DNA from: Arthrobacter sp. EpRS71
Lineage (GTDB): Bacteria; Actinomycetota; Actinomycetes; Actinomycetales; Micrococcaceae
Length of the DNA stretch: 64,000 nucleotides
Direction: 5' to 3'
NCBI RefSeq assembly: GCF_001512285.1
Contig: NZ_LNUV01000004.1
Location: 1 to 64,000 of the forward strand
This document shows positions 9,917 to 18,202 of this stretch, piece by piece. The notes under the pieces were generated by a model. It did no database searches and was not told where the DNA came from. It was given only the letters and a program-made list of their open reading frames with translations. Position 1 is the first letter of the stretch, and each line of letters opens with the position of its first letter. Made by a program: the position numbers and the translations under genes.

Positions 9917-11308
9917 ATGCCTTTCCTGGATAAACTTCAGCTCTGGGCCGAAGAGCGCCCCCACGACACCGCCGTCGTTGTGGGCAGCGGCCGGCTCACC
10001 TGGGCGGGACTCCGCGACGCCGCAGCGGGCCTTGTTGGGGTCGCTGCTGCCACCACGGTTCTGGCCGAGCCCAACTCTGTCAGCTTCGTGGAACGTTTCG
10101 CGGCCGCGGTGGCGGGGGAGCGGCGCTGCGCTGTGCTGGACCCCGAATGGCCTGCCCCCATGATCGACGAAGTTTCCTCACGCATCCTGGGCACCCACAC
10201 GCCGGCCGGGGCAGAACTGGTGGACGGGGACCCGTCCAGCACTTTTCTGGTGGGTCTCACCTCCGGAACCACGTCGGTGCCCAAGGCCTTCACCAGGTCC
10301 CGCCGTTCCTGGCAAGTGTCCTTCGATGCGTCCATCGGGTTTTTTGGCCTTTCGCAGGATGACCGGACCCTTGCGCCGGGTCCCCTGTCGGCCAGCCTGA
10401 ACTTGTACGCCCTCTCGGAGTGCCTGTATGCCGGTGCAGCTTTTCACACCCTTGAAGCCTTCGACGTCGGCGCCGCCCATGCTGCCATCAGTCACGACGG
10501 CATCACCCGCCTGGTCCTGGCGCCCACCGCGCTTAGGTTGCTCAGCGAGCGGGGATTAGCAGGGAATGTGGACGCATCCGGAATCCGCAGCATCATCTGT
10601 GCCGGTTCCAAGTTGGACGCCCGGACGTTGGAGGCAGCCCGGCGGTGGGCCCCCCGTGCGGCCATCTACGAGTACTACGGTGCCTCGGAGTTGAGCTTCG
10701 TTTCCGGTACCCGCCTGGCCGCCGGCGAGCCGCTGGACCCTGGCGGGACCGGCATTGGCTTGCCTTTTCCGGGGGTTGAAGTGACCATCCTTGACGACGC
10801 CGGCAGCCCACTCCCGGACGGGGAGCACGGGAATATCAGTGTTCGCAGCGGAATGGTCAGCAACGGCTACCTGTGGGGCGACGACGGGCAGGCCCTGCGA
10901 TGCCTTGATGGGTGGTACACCGTGGGGGATCAGGGCTTTCTGGAGAACGGCACCCTTCACATCCTTGGACGGCGCTCTGACATGATCATCACCTCGGGAA
11001 AGAACGTCTACCCGCATGAGGTTGAGCTGGCCGTCGCTTCCGTGCCGGGTGTGGAAGGGGCGGTTGCTGCCGGAGTGCCGGATGACATCCGCGGTCACAA
11101 GGTCATCGCCGGCGTCATTCCTGCCTGTGGTGCGATCACCGCCACCCAGCTCCGCACAGGCTTGGATGGCCTGCTGGCGCGGGACAAGTGGCCGTTGCAG
11201 TATTACGTGTTGTCAGAGCTGCCCATGACGGACCGTGGCAAGGTCAGCAGAAAGGTGCTCCTGGACTGGATCAAGAACCATGACCCCCGGGCGCGAGCCC
11301 TTGGATAG
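9917..11308 (+). CDS. AMP-forming acyl-CoA synthetase (ANL family), substrate unknown
   Basis: The 463-residue adenylate-forming enzyme has the phosphate loop LTSGTTSVPKAF, the A5 motif YEYYGASELS, the A7-A8 region DGWYTVGDQGFLENGTLHILGRRSDM and the C-terminal catalytic lysine in DRGKVSRK. It should activate a carboxylic acid as acyl-AMP and transfer it to CoA or a carrier thiol. It is shorter than typical long-chain ligases (about 550). The ATG at 9917 was chosen over an upstream GTG at 9878 because it begins the conserved part. The gene overlaps the thiolase-like gene by 29 bp, so the two probably act on one pathway. The convergent bioYMN operon lies beyond the thiolase-like gene. Confidence 0.88.
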   Translation: MPFLDKLQLWAEERPHDTAVVVGSGRLTWAGLRDAAAGLVGVAAATTVLAEPNSVSFVERFAAAVAGERRCAVLDPEWPAPMIDEVSSRILGTHTPAGAELVDGDPSSTFLVGLTSGTTSVPKAFTRSRRSWQVSFDASIGFFGLSQDDRTLAPGPLSASLNLYALSECLYAGAAFHTLEAFDVGAAHAAISHDGITRLVLAPTALRLLSERGLAGNVDASGIRSIICAGSKLDARTLEAARRWAPRAAIYEYYGASELSFVSGTRLAAGEPLDPGGTGIGLPFPGVEVTILDDAGSPLPDGEHGNISVRSGMVSNGYLWGDDGQALRCLDGWYTVGDQGFLENGTLHILGRRSDMIITSGKNVYPHEVELAVASVPGVEGAVAAGVPDDIRGHKVIAGVIPACGAITATQLRTGLDGLLARDKWPLQYYVLSELPMTDRGKVSRKVLLDWIKNHDPRARALG

Positions 11309-12521
11309 CCACAAGCCCGTGGATAGCGGGGCCGGCTCAGCCGGAGGATTCGACGAATCCCGCCAAGCTGTCATTATTGCCGCGCTCCGATCTCCTATTT
11401 GTCGTGCCAACGGTCAGTTGAAGCAGTTACGGGCCGCCGACCTCCTGGCACCCGTGCTGGCTTCCCTGGCCGAGAGAGCGGGCGTGGACCTGGCGGAGGT
11501 GGACGATGTCTTGGTGGGCAATGCTGTGGGCGGCGGCGGGAATGTCGCCAGGTTCGCGGCTCTCCAGGCCGGTTTACCCATCAGTGTTCCGGGTATCACC
11601 GTTGACCGGCAATGCGGTTCCGGCTTGGACGCCATTGCGTTGGCATCCAAGTTGGTGGCCGCCGGTGGTGACCCCCTGTATTTGGCCGGCGGCGTTGAAA
11701 GCATCAGTACCGCTCCGGCCCGGGCCAACAGAACCGACGACGGCGAACTCGACTTCTACTCGAGGGCCAGCTTTGTGCCGCCGCAGTTCGGCGACCCGGA
11801 CATGGGTGTTGCGGCGGAGAACGTCGCCCGGGAATTTTGCGTGACACGTCAGAGGCAGGACGAGTACGCGCTCCGGAGCCATCTCCGGGCCGTCGAAGCC
11901 GCCAGGACGGGGCTCTTTGAGGATGAAATTGTTCCGCTCAAGAGCATGGGGAAACAGGTGGCGCTGGACGATGGCCCCCGAGCTTCATTGCGGGCCCCGC
12001 TGATGGCGAGGTTCCCAGCAGCATTCGTGGCGGGCGGATCGGTCACCGCAGCAAACTCATGCTTTGACGCGGACGCAGCATCCGCCGTCGTCATGACGTC
12101 CATGAAACGGGCACGCGCCCTGGGCGCGACGCACGGGATGCTGGTGCTGGGGTGCGACACCGTCGGCGTTGATCCGGAACTTCTTGGCATAGGGGCAGCC
12201 CACGCTGCCAAGCGGCTGCTGGACCGACACGGTGTGGACGCCGATGACGTTGATCTGGTGGAGTTCAATGAGGCGTTCGCCTCCCAAACCATCGCATGCC
12301 TGGAGTATCTGGGCGTAGATCCTCAGAAAGCCAACCTTGATGGCGGAGCACTTGCCTTGGGTCATGGCTACGGAGCTTCGGGGGCGGTCCTGGTGACGAG
12401 GTTGATGGCTCAAGCACGCCGCAGTTACGCACTGCGGGGCGGGACTTCGCTGGCATTGGCGATGATCAGTAGCGCCGGGGGCATGGGAACAGCTGCGCTC
12501 TTTCAGTACACCGGGCTCTAG
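11280..12521 (+). CDS. Thiolase-like protein lacking the second catalytic cysteine
   Basis: The 413-residue protein has the thiolase fold signatures: nucleophile Cys112 in DRQCGSGLDAI, the oxyanion motif EFNEAFA and the histidine in ALGHGYGASGA. The final loop, normally C-I-G-G-G-Q-G, reads S-S-A-G-G-M-G, so the proton-shuttling cysteine is replaced by Ser397. Such a change usually impairs Claisen condensation or thiolysis, so the enzyme may have a changed reaction. The ATG at 11280 was chosen; the frame extends 45 bp further upstream. It overlaps the acyl-CoA ligase by 29 bp and is convergent with bioN, 13 bp away. Confidence 0.88.
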   Translation: MTPGREPLDSHKPVDSGAGSAGGFDESRQAVIIAALRSPICRANGQLKQLRAADLLAPVLASLAERAGVDLAEVDDVLVGNAVGGGGNVARFAALQAGLPISVPGITVDRQCGSGLDAIALASKLVAAGGDPLYLAGGVESISTAPARANRTDDGELDFYSRASFVPPQFGDPDMGVAAENVAREFCVTRQRQDEYALRSHLRAVEAARTGLFEDEIVPLKSMGKQVALDDGPRASLRAPLMARFPAAFVAGGSVTAANSCFDADAASAVVMTSMKRARALGATHGMLVLGCDTVGVDPELLGIGAAHAAKRLLDRHGVDADDVDLVEFNEAFASQTIACLEYLGVDPQKANLDGGALALGHGYGASGAVLVTRLMAQARRSYALRGGTSLALAMISSAGGMGTAALFQYTGL

Positions 12522-12534
12522 CCCTGCGCCGGGT

Positions 12535-13161
12535 TTAGTCCCTCTCCGGTTCGCCCAACCCGCGGGCCGCCAAAGCATCACCGGTTTGGCGCGCATACGC
12601 AACAGTGGTGATGAAGACAGGGAGCACCAGTGCGCGGGGATTGCGTTCAAGCCCGCGTGCCCGCGCTGAGTCCCTTACGTCAGAGAAGGCACCGGCTATG
12701 AAGGGAATGCTCCTGAGCATCACTGCGATGGTCAAGGCAAATCGTTCAGGATCGGCACCGAAACTCCGGAACGGTTTTGCCAACGCCACCACGCCGTCCA
12801 GCAAATCCTGCACGGGAGTAGTTGCGGTGAGGACCGAAGCTGCCACTACGCAGACCAGCACATTCAACACGATGCGTGCCGCGGTGGGCCCGCCGAGTTG
12901 CCACCATTGGAAAAGTCCGATGACCAGAAGGATGGGCGCCACCAACCAGATGGCCCTCAGCAGGCGGCCGAAACCGGCTCCTGTCAGCATGAATAAGCCA
13001 CACATGACGGCGAAGATCACCAGCGACACGGCCCAGTCCACAATGAGGAAAGACGCCGCTCCGCAGGCTGCTACTACCAAAAATTTCAGCCACAGGGGAG
13101 TGCGGTGGATGATCGAATGTCCACGGACGTAATTCGCAATCAGGAAGCCATGCCCTTTCAC
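12535..13161 (-). CDS. bioN: Energy-coupling factor transmembrane protein (EcfT/BioN), biotin transporter
   Basis: The 208-residue membrane protein has about five helices and the two Ala-Arg-Gly coupling motifs of EcfT proteins, in DSARARGLER and ALAARGLGEP, which contact the ATPases. The start is a GTG at 13161 that overlaps the ATPase stop as GTGA; the frame stays open upstream but lacks family similarity there. With bioM and bioY it forms a complete group I ECF importer, most likely for biotin. The 3' end is 13 bp from the convergent thiolase-like gene with no clear terminator. Confidence 0.88.
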   Translation of the reverse strand: MKGHGFLIANYVRGHSIIHRTPLWLKFLVVAACGAASFLIVDWAVSLVIFAVMCGLFMLTGAGFGRLLRAIWLVAPILLVIGLFQWWQLGGPTAARIVLNVLVCVVAASVLTATTPVQDLLDGVVALAKPFRSFGADPERFALTIAVMLRSIPFIAGAFSDVRDSARARGLERNPRALVLPVFITTVAYARQTGDALAARGLGEPERD

Positions 13162-13895
13162 CTGGACACATCGCCCACGCCGGCACCGGGCAGGGGAGCC
13201 GCGCAAAGCTCGCGGTAACGGGCGACGCCCTCAGCAGCGCCGCCGTCGAACACGATGCGGCCGGCCTCCACTACCAGCACCCTGTCCATGTCCAAGGCCA
13301 GGTCGAGATCGTGCGTGGACATGATGACTTGTTGATCCAGGCCAGCGACTGTGCGGCGCAGGAGTTCGCGGTTCCGGAGATCCAGGAGGGTGGACGGTTC
13401 GTCGAGTACCAGGACGGTGGGATCCACCGCAAGGACTGCGGCCAGGGCCAGTAGCTGCCTTTCGCCACCGGACAGTTCATAGATGCTTTGATCGGCCAGA
13501 TGCAGCAGGCCGAAGCGATTCAGGACGGCTTCGGCCCGGGCCGCGCGCTCCTTGGAGTTCTTGATTGAACGGCGCAGGGAAAGCTCAACGTCCTCCCGAC
13601 CCGTGGGCATGACCAGCTGGGACAGGGGATCGGTAAAAACAAATCCCACATTGCCCCGGACACGGCGGACGTCAGCGAGAGTGTCATCTCCGTGGACCAC
13701 TACCGTGCCTTCGCTCGGTTCAACCAAGCCATTCACCAGCCGCAACAGCGTGGACTTCCCGGAGCCGTTGGCGCCGATGACTCCGATCCTGCGTTCTGTG
13801 AGGTCCAGGGAAAAATGGTGCAGCAGGGTTTTGGGTGTGTCGCTGCCATCGACTGCGACACGCACCGAAACCCTGCTGAAACTGATCGAATTCAT
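13158..13895 (-). CDS. bioM: ECF transporter ATPase (BioM)
   Basis: The 245-residue ABC ATPase has Walker A GANGSGKST at residues 41-49, signature LSGGERQLLALAAVL, Walker B VLVLDEPSTLLD and H-loop STHDLDLAL. Its organisation matches the CbiO/BioM ATPases of ECF importers. It lies 17 bp downstream of bioY and overlaps bioN by 4 bp, giving the order bioY-bioM-bioN. It should energise biotin uptake through BioN. Confidence 0.9.
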   Translation of the reverse strand: MNSISFSRVSVRVAVDGSDTPKTLLHHFSLDLTERRIGVIGANGSGKSTLLRLVNGLVEPSEGTVVVHGDDTLADVRRVRGNVGFVFTDPLSQLVMPTGREDVELSLRRSIKNSKERAARAEAVLNRFGLLHLADQSIYELSGGERQLLALAAVLAVDPTVLVLDEPSTLLDLRNRELLRRTVAGLDQQVIMSTHDLDLALDMDRVLVVEAGRIVFDGGAAEGVARYRELCAAPLPGAGVGDVSR

Positions 13896-13912
13896 GGAGT
13901 GATTGTTCCTGC

Positions 13913-14542
13913 TTACTTGACCCGGCGTACCAGGACATCCGGGAAGGCTTTGTGGATTGCCACGGCAATGATCACGGCCAGGACGTTCTTAATGATATCG
14001 CCGGGGACGAAGGGGAGGTCTGCGAGCAAGGCCTTGGTGAAATCCAACTTGGCATTGACCATCATGCCCAGGATGCCGAGGGCGTGAATAACGACGATGC
14101 TGCTCACCATCGTCGCTGCGAAAAGCCACAGAGCACGGAATTTGACCGTCCTGCGGATGACCACTGATGTCAGGTAGCCGGTAACGGCTGCCGCAAGCGG
14201 GAACGCGATGATGTATCCGGCCGAAGGCGTGGCAAGGATACCCAAACCGCTGCGGCCGCCGCTGAAGATCGGCAGGCCGGCGAAGCCGAGCAACACGTAA
14301 AGCCCGACGGCGGCGAAGCCGCGCCCGGCTCCGAGCACCAGTCCACTGAGCATCACCGTCAACGTCACCAAGGTAATGGGAACGCCAAGGGCTCCGACCG
14401 GGATGCCCGGAACAATCGCCGAGGCTGCTACCAAGGCAGCGAAAACTGCGATCAGGCCCAGGTCGGTAGCGGTCCAGCGTTTTCGGGACGAAGCGGTTCG
14501 CTGCGGTGTGGCAGCGGAAGTGGAAGAGTTGGTCTGGCTCAT
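13913..14542 (-). CDS. bioY: Biotin transporter substrate-binding subunit BioY
   Basis: BioY is the S-component that binds biotin in the membrane. The 209-residue protein has about six helices and typical BioY segments, including IPVGALGVPITLVTLTVML, FAGLPIFSGGRSGLGIL and PSAGYIIAFPLAA. The ATG at 14542 (MSQTNSS) has an AGGA ribosome-binding site eight bases upstream; a longer frame adds 35 non-conserved residues. The operon is divergent from the ABC-F gene. No convincing BirA or BioQ operator could be picked out in the 275-bp gap. Confidence 0.92.
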   Translation of the reverse strand: MSQTNSSTSAATPQRTASSRKRWTATDLGLIAVFAALVAASAIVPGIPVGALGVPITLVTLTVMLSGLVLGAGRGFAAVGLYVLLGFAGLPIFSGGRSGLGILATPSAGYIIAFPLAAAVTGYLTSVVIRRTVKFRALWLFAATMVSSIVVIHALGILGMMVNAKLDFTKALLADLPFVPGDIIKNVLAVIIAVAIHKAFPDVLVRRVK

Positions 14543-14817
14543 GACGGTCCTATCGGGTGCAAAGCGATGCGATGAATGTTCTTGTTTCCCCTGTTGTCGA
14601 GAGTACGGAGGGAACGGATTCGCGATTTTGGAGTCTTTCCACAACACGGGGCCGGAATTCTTTGACCGTCAGCACAGTTTCCGGCTGATAGGCCCGATGT
14701 CAGGCCGCGGCCTTGGTACCGGTAGACTTGAACAGGCTGTTCTCACGGCCGTCCCCGCCGCACTTAGTAGACCCACCGGTCCCCGCGAGCGTTCCCCATT
14801 GAAAGGCATCACCCGAA

Positions 14818-16416
14818 TTGATTACCGTCCAGGACCTCGAACTCCGCGCCGGCGCACGCCTGCTCATGGACCAGGTCAACTTCAGGGTGGACAAAGGGGA
14901 CAAGATTGGACTCGTCGGACGTAACGGTGCCGGCAAAACCACCCTCACCCGGGTCCTCGCCGGCGAAGGGCTCCCCGCAGGCGGCAAGGTCACCCGCAGC
15001 GGTGAGATCGGCTACCTTCCGCAGGATCCACGAACCCCGGACATGGAACAGCTCGCCCGGGACCGCATCCTGTCGGCCCGCGGCCTGGATGTGGTGGTGG
15101 GCAAGCTGAAGAAGGCCCACGAGGACATGGCAAGCGATGACGCGGCCGTCCAACGCAAAGCCATGAATCGCTATGACCGCTTGGAGGCCGAGTTTCTCTC
15201 AGGCGGTGGCTACGCAGCGGAAGCTGAAGCTGCCGCGATCTCCTCCAACCTTGCGTTGCCGGACCGCCTCCTCAACCAGCCGCTCAAGACCCTTTCCGGT
15301 GGGCAACGACGCCGTGTGGAGTTGGCGCGCATCCTGTACTCCGACGCCGAGACCCTGCTCTTGGACGAACCCACCAACCACCTCGACGCCGACTCCATCA
15401 CTTGGTTGCGCGACTTCCTCAAGAACCACCAGGGTGGCCTGATCGTGATCAGCCACGACACGGACTTGCTTGAGGCGACGGTGAACAAGGTGTTCCTGTT
15501 GGATGCCAACCGCGCCCAGATCGACTACTACAACATGGACTGGAAGCGCTACTTGCTCCAGCGCGAAACAGATGAGCGCGCCCGGAAGCGCGAGAGGGCC
15601 AACGCCGAGAAGAAGGCCCAAGTCCTGATTGACCAAGCCAACAAGATGCGCGCCAAGGCCACCAAGGCCGTGGCTGCCCAAAACATGGCCAAGCGAGCGG
15701 AGCGGCTCCTGAGCGGCCTGGAAGCAGTGCGCGAAAACGATCGCGTGGCCGCACTGCGGTTCCCGGATCCATCACCTTGCGGCAAGACCCCCCTGACAGC
15801 GGAAGGACTGAGCAAGTCCTACGGTTCGCTGGAGATTTTCACCGACGTGGACCTGGCCATCGATCGTGGTTCAAAAGTGGTCATCCTCGGCCTCAACGGT
15901 GCCGGCAAGACCACCCTCCTGCGCATGCTCGCCGGTGTGGATAAGCCGGATACCGGAGACATCATCCCTGGCCACGGCCTCAAAGTGGGCTACTACGCCC
16001 AAGAGCATGAGACGCTCGACGTCGACCGCACGGTCCTGGAAAATATGCGGTCATCGGCCCCTGACATGAAAGACGCCGAAGTCCGCGGAATCCTCGGTTC
16101 GTTCCTGTTCTCCGGCGACGACGTGGACAAGCCCGCCGGTGTTCTCTCCGGCGGTGAGAAGACACGGTTGGCCCTGGCCACCATTGTTGCCTCCAGCGCC
16201 AACGTGCTGCTCCTCGACGAGCCCACCAACAACCTGGACCCTGCCAGCCGCGCCGAAATCCTGGGCGCGCTCAAGAACTACAGTGGCGCCGTCGTCATGG
16301 TCAGCCACGACGAAGGTGCAGTGTCAGCGCTGAACCCGGAGCGCGTTGTGTTGCTCCCGGACGGTGTTGAAGACCACTGGAACGAGGACTACCTGGATCT
16401 CATCACGCTGGCGTAA
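14818..16416 (+). CDS. ABC-F family ATPase (probable ribosome-associated factor)
   Basis: The 532-residue soluble protein contains two ABC ATPase domains joined by a charged linker of about 80 residues (rich in Lys, Arg and Ala, about residues 245-325), the hallmark of ABC-F proteins. Walker A sequences are GRNGAGKT (34-41) and GLNGAGKT (about 357-364), and both signatures read LSGG (LSGGQRRR, LSGGEKTR). There are no membrane segments. ABC-F proteins act on the ribosomal E site; most housekeeping members tune translation and some give antibiotic resistance. The start is a TTG with a GAAAGG ribosome-binding site at about 14800-14805. Confidence 0.93.
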   Translation: MITVQDLELRAGARLLMDQVNFRVDKGDKIGLVGRNGAGKTTLTRVLAGEGLPAGGKVTRSGEIGYLPQDPRTPDMEQLARDRILSARGLDVVVGKLKKAHEDMASDDAAVQRKAMNRYDRLEAEFLSGGGYAAEAEAAAISSNLALPDRLLNQPLKTLSGGQRRRVELARILYSDAETLLLDEPTNHLDADSITWLRDFLKNHQGGLIVISHDTDLLEATVNKVFLLDANRAQIDYYNMDWKRYLLQRETDERARKRERANAEKKAQVLIDQANKMRAKATKAVAAQNMAKRAERLLSGLEAVRENDRVAALRFPDPSPCGKTPLTAEGLSKSYGSLEIFTDVDLAIDRGSKVVILGLNGAGKTTLLRMLAGVDKPDTGDIIPGHGLKVGYYAQEHETLDVDRTVLENMRSSAPDMKDAEVRGILGSFLFSGDDVDKPAGVLSGGEKTRLALATIVASSANVLLLDEPTNNLDPASRAEILGALKNYSGAVVMVSHDEGAVSALNPERVVLLPDGVEDHWNEDYLDLITLA

Positions 16417-16430
16417 GTCTGGCTTCGCCG

Positions 16431-16482
16431 TCCGCTGCGTGTGTTGCGTTCCGCTGCGTGTGTGGTTGCGTCCGCTGCGCGG
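16431..16482. repeat. Short imperfect tandem repeat
   Basis: The sequence TCCGCTGCG(T)GTG... recurs at 16431, 16450 and 16471 with spacings of 19 and 21 bases. It lies just after the ABC-F stop codon and immediately before the inverted repeat at 16488. Confidence 0.65.
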
Positions 16483-16487
16483 CGCTC

Positions 16488-16542
16488 TTGATCTGCCGCG
16501 TGCTCGCTCGTTCCTCGCTTAGACGCACGCTACGCAGATCAA
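16488..16542. repeat. Interrupted inverted repeat between convergent genes
   Basis: Outer arms TTGATCTGC (16488-16496) and GCAGATCAA (16534-16542) are perfect complements. Inner arms GCGTGC (16498-16503) and GCACGC (16525-16530) also pair. The transcript would fold into a long hairpin with a loop of about 21 bases. There is no T-run, so a terminator role for the convergent ABC-F and YbaK genes is possible but not typical. Confidence 0.6.
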
Positions 16543-16590
16543 ACGCGTCGCTTCGCTCGCGATTGAGTCACCCCCGGCAGGCTGATGCAG

Positions 16591-17076
16591 CTAGCGGACT
16601 TGGAGTTCCTCAGCGTTGGCGATGGTCTTTAGTTCCTCGTAGCTGATGGAGAACATCGAGTTGTGGTCTCCGGCTCCTGCCCATAGCAGTGGGTGTTCCT
16701 GGAGCGAGGTGTCCAGGATGGTGCGGAGTTTCCTGGGGTGGCCCACTGGCGCGACTCCGCCTACTTCCTGGCCTGTGTGGTGCAGTACGAACCCGGGTTT
16801 TGCGCGACGGATCTTGCCGGTCCCCAGTTTCTCCGCCACGAGCCCCGTGTCCACCCTGGCTGCTCCGCTGGCGAGGATGAGCAGGGGCTCGCCGTCGAGT
16901 TCGAAAATCAGGCTGTTAGTGATCGCTGCTACATCGCATCCCAGCACAGCCGCGGCAGCCGCCGCTGTAGGGACCTTGTCCTCGAAGGTCCGGACGGTGT
17001 CCTCGGCGCCGGCGGCAGTCAATGCGGACCGGACGTTGAGCACCGGATCGTGAACCGGATCAGTAGCCTTGTGCAT
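16591..17076 (-). CDS. YbaK/EbsC-type aminoacyl-tRNA deacylase
   Basis: The 161-residue protein has the YbaK/ProX editing-domain features: the AAAAAAVLGCDVAAITNSLIF segment, the KLGTGKIRRA lysine region and the G-x-x-P motif GGVAPVGH. Such proteins hydrolyse mischarged tRNAs, classically Cys-tRNA(Pro). The ATG at 17076 was chosen because the upstream 54 codons of open frame lie inside the surf1 gene and are Arg/Pro-rich. It overlaps the end of surf1 by 17 bp, as the last gene of a four-gene operon. Confidence 0.87.
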   Translation of the reverse strand: MHKATDPVHDPVLNVRSALTAAGAEDTVRTFEDKVPTAAAAAAVLGCDVAAITNSLIFELDGEPLLILASGAARVDTGLVAEKLGTGKIRRAKPGFVLHHTGQEVGGVAPVGHPRKLRTILDTSLQEHPLLWAGAGDHNSMFSISYEELKTIANAEELQVR

Positions 17077-17926
17077 CCAGAATCGCGTCTTCCTCTTCCT
17101 CGGACGTTGGACGTTTGTTCTTCCGGGGTGCGGTCGCGCGCTTCTTGGGCGTGCCGCCTGCCGAAATGATCTGCTCGTCCTCTTCGTCTTCGGCATCGAT
17201 GGCTGCGTTGCGGGCTTGTTGCCGTGCGGCGTATCCAAAGCCGATGAACATCAGGACGCCGAACGCGAACCACTGCAGGGAGTAGGAGAGGTGCGTGCCC
17301 TCTTCAGTAGCTGGCTTGGGGAAAGGCGTGGGCATGGGCTGCACCGCAGGGCTTTCGCTGGCCAACTGTCCGTACGCACCTGTGGCGATTGGATAGGGGA
17401 GTTCTCCTGCGAAACTTGCGAGGTCGATGGAGGCCAGTTGGCCATCCACAGCACCACGGTCCAGCTTGGGTTCGGCGGGCTTGAGGCGCGCCACCACCGT
17501 GACCTCCCCCACCGGAGGAGCAGGGATGACGTCAGGACGGCCTGGTGTGTTGTTGCCGATGGGCAGCCACCCGCGGTCGATCACCACGGCTTCTCCTGTC
17601 ATCAGCCTGAAAGGAACCACGACGTCGTAGCCTGGCTGGCCGTTCAACGGCCGGTTGCGCACTACCCGCTGCCCGTCGAGGTCGTAGCGGCCGCGCAGTT
17701 CAACCTGCGTCCATTCCCGCTCAGGGTCCAGGGCGTTGAACTCGTCCTTGATCTCCGCGTAGGGCACGGGGGTGGCCGAGTAGTTACTCACCACGCGATT
17801 GATTTCCGTCAGCGTCTCAGCCCTGCGGTCCATCTGCCAGCGCCCCAGGAAAACACAGGCTGTGGCGAAAATGACAGCCAGCACGAAGTACCCCAGCCAT
17901 TTGCTGGAGAACAGAAAACGGTACAT
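17060..17926 (-). CDS. SURF1 family cytochrome oxidase assembly protein
   Basis: SURF1 helps insert heme a into subunit I of cytochrome c oxidase. The 288-residue protein has the standard two-helix topology: a first helix at about residues 11-27 followed by GRWQMDRRAE, an extracytoplasmic domain with RPLNGQPGYDVVVPFRL and DRGWLPIG, and a second helix near residue 225 (SYSLQWFAFGVLMFIGFGY). The C-terminal 50 residues are highly charged and cytoplasmic. It starts directly after the stop of the upstream small gene. Heme A synthase at 861 belongs to the same pathway. Confidence 0.93.
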   Translation of the reverse strand: MYRFLFSSKWLGYFVLAVIFATACVFLGRWQMDRRAETLTEINRVVSNYSATPVPYAEIKDEFNALDPEREWTQVELRGRYDLDGQRVVRNRPLNGQPGYDVVVPFRLMTGEAVVIDRGWLPIGNNTPGRPDVIPAPPVGEVTVVARLKPAEPKLDRGAVDGQLASIDLASFAGELPYPIATGAYGQLASESPAVQPMPTPFPKPATEEGTHLSYSLQWFAFGVLMFIGFGYAARQQARNAAIDAEDEEDEQIISAGGTPKKRATAPRKNKRPTSEEEEDAILDAQGY

Positions 17927-18202
17927 TCAGCCAGCCTCATTCACTGTTGCTTCATTGGCCGCGAACGGCAGTGTTTCTTTCCAGAGGCCACGCGTTTGCA
18001 GGTAGTCCTCGAGCCAATCCCGGTGTTCGCTGCACGAAAGCCACACTTTGCGGCGGTCCGGGGTGTGGATGCGGGGATTGTTCCACAGGAGTTGCCACTG
18101 CGCGCCGGCCCGGCAACCTTTGCGGGAGCACAACGCCGGCCCGGTGGCGCGTTCTGAATCCCGGCCGGCCGCACTTGGGCCTCCGAGGTTGAAGATGTTC
18201 AT
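17927..18202 (-). CDS. Small conserved protein with a possible zinc site
   Basis: This 91-residue protein has four candidate metal ligands: Cys25 and Cys30 (ALCSRKGC) and Cys57 and His60 (SCSEHRDWL), a C-x4-C...C-x2-H pattern that resembles a small zinc-binding fold. There is no membrane segment. It overlaps the DUF3099 gene by an ATGA at 18199-18202 and abuts surf1 with no gap, so it is probably made together with SURF1. Function is not known; a role in oxidase assembly is inferred only from context. Confidence 0.75.
   Translation of the reverse strand: MNIFNLGGPSAAGRDSERATGPALCSRKGCRAGAQWQLLWNNPRIHTPDRRKVWLSCSEHRDWLEDYLQTRGLWKETLPFAANEATVNEAG

Noticed and set aside
10675..10863. Small minus-strand frames inside the acyl-CoA ligase gene
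   Set aside because: Shadow frames of a well-supported enzyme with all ANL motifs.
17069..18157. 362-codon plus-strand open frame
   Set aside because: Runs antisense across SURF1 and the small cysteine protein; the minus-strand genes are tightly coupled and recognisable.
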